Assembly (NCBI GenBank): GCA_026129385.1
Contig: JAHCIE010000054.1
Span: forward strand, 1 to 14,204
DNA from: Anaerolineae bacterium
Lineage (GTDB): Bacteria > Chloroflexota > Anaerolineae > Epilineales > JAHCIE01
Length of the DNA: 14,204 bases
Direction: 5' to 3'
The notes beneath the pieces were generated by a model. The model did no database searches, was not told the origin of the DNA, and saw nothing but the letters and a program-made list of their open reading frames with translations. This document shows, piece after piece, positions 6,279-12,996 of the stretch (position 1 is the first letter of the stretch; every line of letters begins with the position of its first letter). The position numbers were made by a program, and so were the translations under genes.

Positions 6279-7727
6279 TCAGAGGGTATGGTCTTCTTCG
6301 ACGACGCGCGGCAAGCGGCGATGACGCTTGCCCACCTCGTAGCAGGCCTTGGAGGTCGGGAAGACCTTGCCAGGGTTGCACAGGTTCAGCGGGTTGAAGG
6401 CCGCCTTGACTTGCGCCATCGCCCGCAGGTCCTCACCGCTGAACTGCTCGCACATGTCCTCGCGCTTTTCGACGCCGATGCCATGCTCACCGCTGATCGA
6501 GCCGCCCGCCTCCACGCAGGCGCGCAGGATAGCCGAGCCAGCCTTGACGACACCCCGCACCTGAGCCGGGTCGCGCTCGTCGAACAGAATCAATGGGTGC
6601 AGGTTACCGTCCCCCGCGTGGAACACGTTGGCGATGGTAAACCCGTACTCCTCGCCAATCTCGCCGATACGGCGCAGGACCTGGGGTAGTCTGGTGCGCG
6701 GAATGACGCCGTCCTGCACGTAGTACGACGGCGACAGGCGGCCCATCGCGCCGAAAGCGCCCTTGCGCCCCGACCACAACTTGTCGCGCTCGGCCGCGCT
6801 CTTCGCCGGGCGAATCTCCCGCGCCCCGTTTCGGCGGCACAGCTCGCCCACATGGGCGGTCAATTCCTGGATGCCGTCGTAGAAGCCCTCCAGGTCGATG
6901 AGCAGCACCGCCGCCGCGTCAGTCGGATAGCCGCACTTCTTGGCCGCCTCAACGGCGCGGATGGCGACATTGTCCATCATCTCCAGGGCGGCCGGGATGG
7001 TCCCGTCGGCGATGATGGCCGATACCGCATTGCTGGCCTCGTTTACGTCGTCGAACACGGCCAGCAGCGTCGTGACCGTCTCCGGCAAGTGGACGAGACG
7101 CACCACAGCCTCCGTCACCAGGCCCAGCGTACCCTCCGAGCCGACCATCAGGCCCGTCAGGTCATAGCCCGGTGGGTCAGCGGTGGGCAGGCCCAGGTCA
7201 ACCACCTCGCCGTCGGGCAGCACGACCTCCAGCGTCAGGGTGTGATTGGCGGTCACGCCGTAGGCCAGGCAATGCGGGCCACCGGAATTCTCGGCGATAT
7301 TCCCGCCGATGGTGCAGGCCCGCTGGCTGGACGGGTCCGGCACGTAGTAGAAGCCGTCGCCGCTGACAGCGTTGGTCACGTCGATATTGACGACGCCCGG
7401 CTGCACCGCCGCCCGCTGGTTGGCGAGATCAATCTCCAGAATCTGGTTCATGCGGGCGAAGGAGACGACGATGCCGCCCTCGATGGCAACCGCTCCACCC
7501 GACAGGCCCGTGCCCGCGCCGCGCGGCATAAAGGGCAGCCCCGCCGCGTTGGCGACCTGGACCACGGCGGCCACCTGGCGGGCCGTCTCTGGGAAGACGA
7601 CGAAGTCGGGCCGGGCCTTATCCAGCGCACCGTCATACTCGTAGAGAGCCACGTCCTCCGGACGGTGCAGCACGCCCGCAGGGCCGAGAATGGCGCGCAA
7701 TCGGCTCAAGATAGTGGCCTTGTCCAT
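6279..7727 (-). CDS. glcD: Glycolate/D-lactate oxidase FAD subunit GlcD
   Basis: FAD-linked 2-hydroxyacid oxidase, 482 residues, oxidising glycolate to glyoxylate (or D-lactate to pyruvate) and working with GlcE and GlcF at the membrane. FAD-binding PCMH domain: PFMPRGAGTGLSGGAV (65-80), NIAENSGGPHCLAYGVTANH (143-162) and VGSEGTLGLVTEA (195-207). FAD-oxidase C-terminal domain: VFHAGDGNLHPLILFD (368-383) and GGSISGEHGIGVEKREDM (408-425), the latter with the metal/substrate His; it closes with NLCNPGKVFP. The ATG at 7727 is chosen because AGGAG lies six bases upstream. A longer frame to 7778 exists but its extra residues only translate the TGATGCG repeat. Gene complete and undamaged. It lies 82 bases downstream of glgP and 7 bases before glcE. 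Confidence 0.95.
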   Translation of the reverse strand: MDKATILSRLRAILGPAGVLHRPEDVALYEYDGALDKARPDFVVFPETARQVAAVVQVANAAGLPFMPRGAGTGLSGGAVAIEGGIVVSFARMNQILEIDLANQRAAVQPGVVNIDVTNAVSGDGFYYVPDPSSQRACTIGGNIAENSGGPHCLAYGVTANHTLTLEVVLPDGEVVDLGLPTADPPGYDLTGLMVGSEGTLGLVTEAVVRLVHLPETVTTLLAVFDDVNEASNAVSAIIADGTIPAALEMMDNVAIRAVEAAKKCGYPTDAAAVLLIDLEGFYDGIQELTAHVGELCRRNGAREIRPAKSAAERDKLWSGRKGAFGAMGRLSPSYYVQDGVIPRTRLPQVLRRIGEIGEEYGFTIANVFHAGDGNLHPLILFDERDPAQVRGVVKAGSAILRACVEAGGSISGEHGIGVEKREDMCEQFSGEDLRAMAQVKAAFNPLNLCNPGKVFPTSKACYEVGKRHRRLPRVVEEDHTL

Positions 7728-7733
7728 GCCCGT

Positions 7734-7738
7734 CTCCT
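7734..7738 (-). promoter_or_regulatory. Ribosome binding site deciding the glcD start
   Basis: AGGAG six bases upstream of the ATG at 7727. It supports this start over the upstream in-frame ATG at 7778, whose extension would run through tandem repeats. Confidence 0.75.
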
Positions 7739-7744
7739 GTTGAA

Positions 7745-7809
7745 TGATGCGTGATGCGTGATGCGTGAGAAATCTCAAGCCCTAATCTCTATTCTCCAAT
7801 CTCCTCTTC
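7745..7809. repeat. Heptanucleotide repeats between glgP and glcD
   Basis: Three perfect tandem copies of TGATGCG (7745-7765) are followed by a looser seven-base array to the glgP stop, with units such as AATCTCT (7784), ATTCTCC (7791) and AATCTCC (7798). The array fills nearly the whole 82-base gap. I see no convincing promoter or terminator in it, so glgP and glcD may be co-transcribed. Confidence 0.8.
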
Positions 7810-10356
7810 TCACGCCCACCGCACGCGGCGCGCGGCGTGCTTGCGGCTCAGCTTGGGGTGGAAAGGCAGCACGCGCACGGTATACGCCAGCGAGCCGCTG
7901 GTGCGCGCCTGAAGCTCGCCTCGATACACCGTCACGTCCCCATCCCGCGCGACCATCTTCAGCGGCGTCACCTGGAGGCCCGGCAGCCCCGACGAGCCGT
8001 TGGGCTGCCACGTCAACGCCTCGACCAGCACGTCTTCAGGCGTCAGGCTGCCCAGCCGCACCCGCGCCGTGACCGGCACGCTCGCCCCCACCGTCAACTG
8101 CCCCTCGCGCGGGGCATCCACCGCCAGGGACAACTCGTGCCACGTCTCATCCAGCGAGTCCTGCCAGGCGACAATCTCCCTGGCCCCGCTGTAGCCGTCG
8201 CTACGCATGGCCACGCCGTAGCTATTGGCGGGCAGATACAGTTCCAGGGTGTACCCCTTCATCATGCGGGCCGCGCTGAATTGCCAGGTCAGGGTCTTGA
8301 GATTGTCCTTGACCATCTTGACCCAGCCGACGGGCACGCCGTCGGTCTGGTCGTAGTACAGGGGGACGATCTTGTGCTCCAACGTATCGTACAGCGAGAC
8401 CGAGTCGGCCTCAGTCTGCAATTCCTCGCTCGCGTACAGACGCCCGTCGCCGATAGCCCAGCCGTTGTGGCCGTTGTAGCCCTCGGCCCACCAGCCGTCC
8501 AGGACGCTAAAGTTGAGGATGCCGTTGAGGGCAGCCTTCTCGCCACTCGTGCCGCTGGCCTCGCGGGGGCGGGTGGGATTGTTGAGCCACACGTCCGCGC
8601 CCTGCACCAGGTAGCGGGCAACCTCCATGTCGTAACCTTCGAGGAAAAGGATACGCCCCGCAAACTCCTCGGTCGCCGCCAACCGATAGACGGCGCGAAT
8701 CAGCGCCTTGCCCGGCTCGTCGGCGGGGTGGGCCTTGCCCGCGAAGATGAACTGGACCGGCCGCCCCTCCTGCGCCAGCAGTTGATACAGACGTTGCAGG
8801 TCACTCATGAGCAGGGTCGCCCGCTTGTAGGTAGCAAAGCGGCGAGCGAAGCCGATGGTCAGCGCGTCGGGGTCCAGAAAGTGGCCCGCCTCGGCCAGGG
8901 CGCGTGGCCCCTCACCGAGTCGCTCGCGGTGGCGGACCGTCTCCTGACGTGCGCGCTCGACAAGCTTACGCTTCAGGTCCAGATGGACCTGCCAAAACTC
9001 GGCATCGGGAATAGCGTCCACACCCTGCCACAGCGCGGGGTCGTCCACGCGGCGCTTCCAGTCGACGCCCAGGTATGTCTGGAACAAGGCGTCCATCTCC
9101 GGCGCAATCCAGGTGCCAGTATGCACGCCGTTGGTGATATGGGTGATCTCGACCTCATCCATGGGCAGGCCGGGCCACAATTCCTGCCACATCGCCCGCG
9201 ACACCTCACCGTGCAGCGCGCTGACGCCGTTGGCAAAACTCGACAGGCCCAAAGCCAGTACAGTCATGCTGAAAGTCGCGCCCCAGGCCTGTTCGTGGTA
9301 GCCCAGGCCCAGGAATTCGTCACGGTCGACACCCAACGACGGCCAGTAAGCGTGGAAGAAGCGCTCCATCAGGTCGAAGCTGAAGGCCTCGTTGCCCGCC
9401 GCGACCGGCGTATGGGTCGTGAACACCGTATCGGCGGCGACCACCTGCCGCGCCTCCTCAAAGGACAGCCCCGCGCCTTCCACCAGCTCGCGGATACGCT
9501 CCAGGCCCAGGAAGGCGGAATGGCCCTCATTCATGTGCCACACCGTGGGGTGGATACCCAGCGCGCGCAGCGTGCGCACCCCACCCACGCCCAACACAAC
9601 CTCCTGCGCCAGGCGCATGGCGTGGTCACCCACGTACAACTTCGCGCCCAGGTCCCGGTCGGCGGGGTCGTTGAGATCGACATCGGTGTCCATCAAGTAC
9701 AGGCGGACGCGCCCCACCTGGAACTGCCATACTTTGGCGTACACGCGCCGCCCTGGCAGGTCAACGTGGATGAAGACCTCCTGGCCATCGGGCGTGAGGG
9801 CGGGCGTAGCGGGCACTTCCGAGAAGTGCATCTTCTCGTAGATGGCCTCCTGCGTGCCGTCCTGGGTGATGCGTTGGATGAAGTAGCCCTGAGGGTAGAG
9901 AAAGCCGACGCCAATGAAGGGCAGCCCCAAATCGCTGGCTTCCTTGCACTGGTCGCCGGACAGGATGCCCAGACCGCCGGAGTAGATAGGCAGCGACTCG
10001 TGGAGGCCGAACTCCGGCGAGAAGTACGCCACCACCATATTATCCTGGTCGGGGTGCGCCTGCCGAAACCACGTGTCGTCGGCGGCCATGTAGTGAGCCA
10101 GCTCGGCCATGATCGCGTCGTAGCGGGCCAGATACACGGAATCGTCGGCCGCGCGATCCAACGGCTCAGACTGGACCCGGCTAAGGAAACGCACGGGGTT
10201 GTGCCGCACAGCGTCCCATAGGGCCGGGTCGATGTCGCTGTATAGCTGCTGGGCCTCAGCGTGCCACATCCACCACAGATTGTAAGCCAGCGCGTGCAGC
10301 CCGCGAATACGCTCCGGCATCACGGGCAGTACCGAGAAACGACCAAATGACTGCAT
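7810..10356 (-). CDS. glgP: Alpha-glucan (glycogen/maltodextrin) phosphorylase
   Basis: PLP-dependent phosphorylase of glycosyltransferase family 35; it releases glucose-1-phosphate from glycogen or maltodextrins in the cytoplasm. Its 848 residues fit the TIGR02094 type common in thermophiles and Chloroflexota. Visible are an N-terminal DUF3417-like segment (ERIRGLHALAYNLWWMW, 15-31); AYFSPEFGLHESLPIYSGGLGILSGD (110-135); WHMNEGHSAFLGLERI (273-288); THITNGVHTGTW (405-416); IGFARRFATYKRATLL (501-516); FAGKAHPAD (538-546); and the PLP site REASGTSGEKAALNG (598-612) with Lys607. An additional C-terminal domain of about 120 residues rich in beta structure follows. The ATG at 10356 starts at the family's conserved N-terminus; only a weak AGAGG site lies about ten bases upstream. 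It is the first gene of the leftward run. A very long open frame on the opposite strand is only its shadow. Confidence 0.96.
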   Translation of the reverse strand: MQSFGRFSVLPVMPERIRGLHALAYNLWWMWHAEAQQLYSDIDPALWDAVRHNPVRFLSRVQSEPLDRAADDSVYLARYDAIMAELAHYMAADDTWFRQAHPDQDNMVVAYFSPEFGLHESLPIYSGGLGILSGDQCKEASDLGLPFIGVGFLYPQGYFIQRITQDGTQEAIYEKMHFSEVPATPALTPDGQEVFIHVDLPGRRVYAKVWQFQVGRVRLYLMDTDVDLNDPADRDLGAKLYVGDHAMRLAQEVVLGVGGVRTLRALGIHPTVWHMNEGHSAFLGLERIRELVEGAGLSFEEARQVVAADTVFTTHTPVAAGNEAFSFDLMERFFHAYWPSLGVDRDEFLGLGYHEQAWGATFSMTVLALGLSSFANGVSALHGEVSRAMWQELWPGLPMDEVEITHITNGVHTGTWIAPEMDALFQTYLGVDWKRRVDDPALWQGVDAIPDAEFWQVHLDLKRKLVERARQETVRHRERLGEGPRALAEAGHFLDPDALTIGFARRFATYKRATLLMSDLQRLYQLLAQEGRPVQFIFAGKAHPADEPGKALIRAVYRLAATEEFAGRILFLEGYDMEVARYLVQGADVWLNNPTRPREASGTSGEKAALNGILNFSVLDGWWAEGYNGHNGWAIGDGRLYASEELQTEADSVSLYDTLEHKIVPLYYDQTDGVPVGWVKMVKDNLKTLTWQFSAARMMKGYTLELYLPANSYGVAMRSDGYSGAREIVAWQDSLDETWHELSLAVDAPREGQLTVGASVPVTARVRLGSLTPEDVLVEALTWQPNGSSGLPGLQVTPLKMVARDGDVTVYRGELQARTSGSLAYTVRVLPFHPKLSRKHAARRVRWA

Positions 10357-10421
10357 AGAGAAGAGACCTCTTGAAGGCGGAAAAGATACGAGGAGCCATT
10401 CCAGCTCGACTCGGTGAGCCT

Positions 10422-10451
10422 ATTCTAGCCGAAAAGGGGCCACTCGGCCAA
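10422..10451 (-). promoter_or_regulatory. Candidate sigma-70-type promoter for glgP
   Basis: On the minus strand, TTGGCC (10451-10446) is followed by an 18-base spacer and TAGAAT (10427-10422). This matches consensus at four and five of six positions. Transcription would start near 10415, giving a leader of about 58 bases. It is the best match in the divergent region on this strand, but a single imperfect hit. Confidence 0.45.
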
Positions 10452-10460
10452 CCGTCGAAG

Positions 10461-10537
10461 ACGACCTCCGACCACTGACCACCGACGACCACCGATGGTC
10501 GACCGACCACTGACCACCGACGACCGACCACGAGTCG
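10461..10537. repeat. Degenerate heptanucleotide array in the divergent intergenic region
   Basis: Eleven consecutive seven-base units in one register, mostly variants of CCGACCA, CTGACCA and CCGACGA. A 21-base block at 10468-10488 recurs exactly at 10503-10523, five units (35 bases) away. The middle unit TGGTCGA (10496-10502) is an inverted form, so the array can also form short hairpins. It lies between the two candidate promoters of glgP and the phosphodiesterase gene. Confidence 0.9.
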
Positions 10538-10549
10538 TCTGCCAGGCGC

Positions 10550-10577
10550 AACCTCCAATCCCCAATCTCTCTTTCCC
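10550..10577. repeat. Second heptanucleotide array (AATCTCT type)
   Basis: Four seven-base units in register: AACCTCC, AATCCCC, AATCTCT and CTTTCCC. It shares the AATCTCT unit with the array at 7784-7804 beyond the other end of glgP. It lies directly upstream of the candidate -35 element of the phosphodiesterase gene. Confidence 0.6.
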
Positions 10578-10580
10578 CGT

Positions 10581-10609
10581 TTGCCCCCCCGCCCCGCCTC
10601 CGCTACAAT
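10581..10609 (+). promoter_or_regulatory. Sigma-70-type promoter for a leaderless mRNA
   Basis: TTGCCC (10581-10586), a spacer of exactly 17 bases, then TACAAT (10604-10609). Transcription would begin 7-8 bases on, at or next to the ATG at 10617. There is no ribosome binding site upstream of that ATG, which fits a leaderless transcript. The spacer contains seven C in a row (10584-10590, overlapping the -35 element). Confidence 0.65.
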
Positions 10610-10616
10610 CAACGCC

Positions 10617-11921
10617 ATGCCCGACTCCCTGACTACCCAGACCCTGGCTCGCCTCCACGCCACGCGCTTATCCGGCCTCGACGGGCTGGACGACGACGCC
10701 ATCTTCCCCGCCTACGACGGCCTATCCATCGCCAACGTCGCCCCGACCCTGGCCGCGCTGCTGGGGATAGACCTGGGAGCCGGGCCGAGCCTGTGGTCGC
10801 CCTTCTGGGAGGCATGGCGCGGCCGCGTCGACCGCATCGTCTTCGTCATCCTCGACGCCCTGGGTTACCTGGCCCTACAGGAAGCCCTGGCGCTTCAGCC
10901 CGACCTGGCCTTCAGCCGCGTGGCGCGCGCGGGTGTCCTGGCCCCACTGACGTCGGTGTTCCCCTCGACCACGACAGCCGCCACGACCACCTTCGCCACC
11001 GGCCAGCCCCCCGCCGCCCACGGCATGCTCGGCTACGAGCTGTTCCTGCGCGAGTTTTCCCGCACAGCCAACATGATTCTACTCAGCGCGCGCGGGGCGC
11101 AGCGGTCAGGCGAACTGCTCCCCCTCGGCCTCAAGCATGAGTCCTTCATCCCCGTGCCCAGCGTCGCCCAGGCCCTGGCCGCCCAGGGCATCCCCACCTT
11201 CGCCCTGCTGCCCGCCAGCATCCTCGACAGCGGCCTGTCGCGCCTTCAATATCGCGGCGCGCACATGCTACCCTACGTGAACGTCGCCGACATGTGGGTC
11301 GGCGTGCGCCACCTGCTGACCGCGCGCGCCGGACAACCCGCCCTCGTGACGGTATACTGGCCCGGCGTCGACAGCGTCGCCCACCACTATGGCCCCGACA
11401 CCGAGATGGCCGCCGCCGAGATTCGCAACATCGCCTTCTCCCTGGGCCGCGAGTTGCTCGACGGGCTGGCCCCCGGGGCGCGGCGGCGGACGCTGCTCGT
11501 CCTCTGCGCCGACCACGGCCAGGTCCGCTCGCGGCCCCAGGACATCGTCGACGTAGCCCATCATCCGGGCATCAGCCAACGACTACTGTTCGGCCCCACC
11601 GGCGAAGCCCGCGCCGCCTACCTCTACGCCCGCCAGGGCGAGAAGGTAGCCCTGCTAGATCACCTGCACAGCCACCTGGCGCGGCAGTTCGCCGCCTGGG
11701 ATAGTCAGGTGGCTGTCAGCGCCGGCCTGTTCGGCGCGCCCGTGTATGAAGAGACGCTCGCCCGCGTCGGCGACGTGGTGCTGGTCGGGCGCGGAACCGT
11801 CTCGCTCCACGCCGAGGGCATCCACGCCCCGGCCGACAAGCTACCCGGCCGCCACGGCGCACTCAGCCCGGCCGAGATGCTCGTCCCCTGGCTGGCCGCC
11901 CACCTGGAAGATATCGTCTAG
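10617..11921 (+). CDS. Type I phosphodiesterase/nucleotide pyrophosphatase family protein (alkaline phosphatase superfamily)
   Basis: Metal-dependent hydrolase of phosphoesters; the precise substrate cannot be told from sequence. It has 434 residues from the ATG at 10617, the start fitted by the promoter; an upstream in-frame start exists but would begin inside the promoter. Core motifs: RIVFVILDALGY (73-84, metal-binding Asp80); SVFPSTTTAATTTFATGQPPAAHGMLGY (113-140, nucleophile among Thr118-120); VTVYWPGVDSVAHHYGP (244-260, Asp252 and His256); LCADHGQV (296-303, Asp299 and His300); and GRHGALSPAEMLVPW (411-425, His413). The last pair of motifs is typical of the bacterial stand-alone members. 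No signal peptide or membrane segment is visible, so it is probably cytoplasmic. It is followed 22 bases later by a membrane protein gene on the same strand. Confidence 0.9.
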   Translation: MPDSLTTQTLARLHATRLSGLDGLDDDAIFPAYDGLSIANVAPTLAALLGIDLGAGPSLWSPFWEAWRGRVDRIVFVILDALGYLALQEALALQPDLAFSRVARAGVLAPLTSVFPSTTTAATTTFATGQPPAAHGMLGYELFLREFSRTANMILLSARGAQRSGELLPLGLKHESFIPVPSVAQALAAQGIPTFALLPASILDSGLSRLQYRGAHMLPYVNVADMWVGVRHLLTARAGQPALVTVYWPGVDSVAHHYGPDTEMAAAEIRNIAFSLGRELLDGLAPGARRRTLLVLCADHGQVRSRPQDIVDVAHHPGISQRLLFGPTGEARAAYLYARQGEKVALLDHLHSHLARQFAAWDSQVAVSAGLFGAPVYEETLARVGDVVLVGRGTVSLHAEGIHAPADKLPGRHGALSPAEMLVPWLAAHLEDIV

Positions 11922-11943
11922 CGCCAAATGTGAGGACACCCGC

Positions 11944-12567
11944 ATGTCTACCCCCAACCCTCAACAGCCCAAACCCCTCCCCGACGAGCCGCAGCGCGAC
12001 GAGCTGTCGCTGCCGCCCGCCGCGCCCCAGAGTCTCGCCCGCCCATCCACGCCGCCCGCGCCTGCGCCCACGTCCCTGCCCACCCCAGCGGCTATGCGAC
12101 CGCCGGAGGCCGTCAGCGCGCCGCCCGCCCCGCCGCTGAGGGGGACGCCGCGCCGGGCCACGGTGCGCGTGCGCCACATCGCCTATGGTCCGCTGGCGCA
12201 GTTCGGTTGCCTGCTCGGCGCGGTGGGCTGGGTGATTCCCGGCCTGCTGCTGGGCCTGGGTGTCAGTTCCCTGGTGGGCATCGCGCGCCGCTGGCTGGAC
12301 AGTGTTCAGCAGTTCAATCTCAACCTGCTGGGACGCGACATCGCCAGGGTCGACCTGGTGCAGACGCTGGGCCTGGCGGCGGCGCAGGGCCGCTTGCAGG
12401 CGCTAGACGCAGCGGGGCCGCTGACCATTTTGGGGGTGACATTCTCCGTCGCCCTGGTCGGCGGCCTCCTGGCGATGCTGATTATCCTGTTGCTCGGTGT
12501 GGTCTACAATGCCCTGGCGGCGACGACGGGGGGGATCGAGCTAGACCTGGACGAGCGGGTTGGCTAA
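11944..12567 (+). CDS. Proline-rich two-helix membrane protein, DUF3566-like
   Basis: A 207-residue protein. Residues 4-69 are extremely rich in proline (about a third) and alanine and are probably disordered. After RRATVRVRHIAYGPLAQFG (70-88) come two predicted membrane helices (about 86-112 and 161-186), separated by a 45-residue segment with amphipathic helices. It ends in LLLGVVYNALAATTGGIELDLDE (182-204). The pattern of a basic strand, two helices, '.LYN..A...GG.e..l.E' and a proline-rich N-terminus resembles DUF3566 proteins of actinobacteria and Chloroflexota, of unknown function. The assignment rests on pattern only. Start ATG 11944 has GAGGA at 11932-11936 with a 7-base gap; the open frame reaches back to 11746, but that part lies inside the previous gene. 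Its TAA overlaps the stop of the convergent small gene. Confidence 0.78.
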   Translation: MSTPNPQQPKPLPDEPQRDELSLPPAAPQSLARPSTPPAPAPTSLPTPAAMRPPEAVSAPPAPPLRGTPRRATVRVRHIAYGPLAQFGCLLGAVGWVIPGLLLGLGVSSLVGIARRWLDSVQQFNLNLLGRDIARVDLVQTLGLAAAQGRLQALDAAGPLTILGVTFSVALVGGLLAMLIILLLGVVYNALAATTGGIELDLDERVG

Positions 12568-12788
12568 CGACTGGCGACCGGTGACAGCGAGCTTAGCAGC
12601 GGTGATTGGACCGTGCTACGGGTATCGTTGCCGCAAGTAGGGCAGCGATGGACGAGGGTCACGCTTCGTGTGCCGGGTACCTGTTCGACAAAGGTGACAA
12701 GGGGGACATGGTCAGTCGGGCAGTAGGCCACACCATTGTGCGCGTACTCCATAATGATTGTTGCGACTTGCGATACTTGCCATGACAT
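12564..12788 (-). CDS. Small Cys/His protein, possibly zinc-binding, of unknown function
   Basis: A 74-residue open frame that I do not recognise. The case for a real gene is a strong ribosome site, AAAGGAG at 12796-12802, seven bases before the ATG at 12788, plus a strong promoter further upstream. Residues 13-55 read MEYAHNGVAYCPTDHVPLV then VTLVHRCPTCGN, with Cys23/His27 and Cys49/Cys52, a plausible four-ligand metal site of the zinc-ribbon kind. The last 20 residues are Ser-rich and low in information. Third-position GC is below that of neighbouring genes, which is a caution. Its TAG (12566-12564) overlaps the TAA of the membrane-protein gene. A rival open frame lies on the opposite strand at 12754-12921 but lacks comparable signals at its 5' end. 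Confidence 0.55.
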   Translation of the reverse strand: MSWQVSQVATIIMEYAHNGVAYCPTDHVPLVTFVEQVPGTRSVTLVHRCPTCGNDTRSTVQSPLLSSLSPVASR

Positions 12789-12795
12789 GCTAACA

Positions 12796-12802
12796 CTCCT
12801 TT
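12796..12802 (-). promoter_or_regulatory. Strong ribosome binding site for the small Cys/His protein
   Basis: AAAGGAG, seven bases from the ATG at 12788. It is the closest match to the consensus among the sites examined here and the main support for this small gene. Confidence 0.7.
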
Positions 12803-12905
12803 CACAGGTGGCGGCGATGGACGCTACCTCCCGAACTCAGGTATTGCGAGAATGTCAGGAGGCGCTAACAGGTAGGCTGCGATTCCGAACCGGTGTCACC
12901 TCAAC

Positions 12906-12922
12906 ACGTGAAGAAACGTGAA
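12906..12922. repeat. Direct repeat ACGTGAA x2, ten bases apart
   Basis: ACGTGAA at 12906-12912 and 12916-12922, one helical turn apart. It lies in the leader of the leftward small gene, 45-55 bases downstream of the predicted transcription start. It could be a protein-binding site or chance. Confidence 0.4.
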
Positions 12923-12967
12923 CCTGGCGCAGGCAAAAAGTAGGGGGGACGTCAGGGTGGAACCGCA

Positions 12968-12996
12968 AGTATAGGTTCGACCGGTCGGGGTGTCAA
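12968..12996 (-). promoter_or_regulatory. Strong sigma-70-type promoter overlapping the dtd stop codon
   Basis: On the minus strand, a perfect TTGACA (12996-12991), a spacer of exactly 17 bases and TATACT (12973-12968, five of six). The TTGACA includes the TGA stop of dtd (12995-12993). Transcription would start near 12961, leaving about 172 untranslated bases before the small Cys/His gene. The rest of this gap (12789-12961) shows a direct repeat and short possible stems, but no RNA family that I recognise. Confidence 0.65.

Noticed and set aside
7768..7777. GAGAAATCTC as a terminator after glgP
   Set aside because: It is a four-base stem with a two-base loop, too weak, and part of the repeat array. 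It is also on the upstream side of glcD with no U-tract.
7728..7778. Longer glcD starting at 7778
   Set aside because: The additional 17 residues only translate the TGATGCG repeat, and the AGGAG site supports the start at 7727.
7837..10221. Rightward open frame of 794 codons opposite glgP
   Set aside because: It mirrors the codon structure of an unmistakable glgP on the other strand. Its translation is rich in His, Arg and Gln without family motifs, as expected for antisense of GC-rich coding DNA.
10461..10537. CRISPR array
   Set aside because: Units are seven bases with no spacers, and no cas genes are nearby. It is a degenerate tandem repeat.
12754..12921. Rightward small protein with CDTC motif opposite the start of the Cys/His gene
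   Set aside because: Third-position GC is low, there is no ribosome site at its ATG (12754), and the internal ATG at 12817 with AGGTGG would give only 34 residues. The opposite strand has better start signals, but I cannot exclude it fully.
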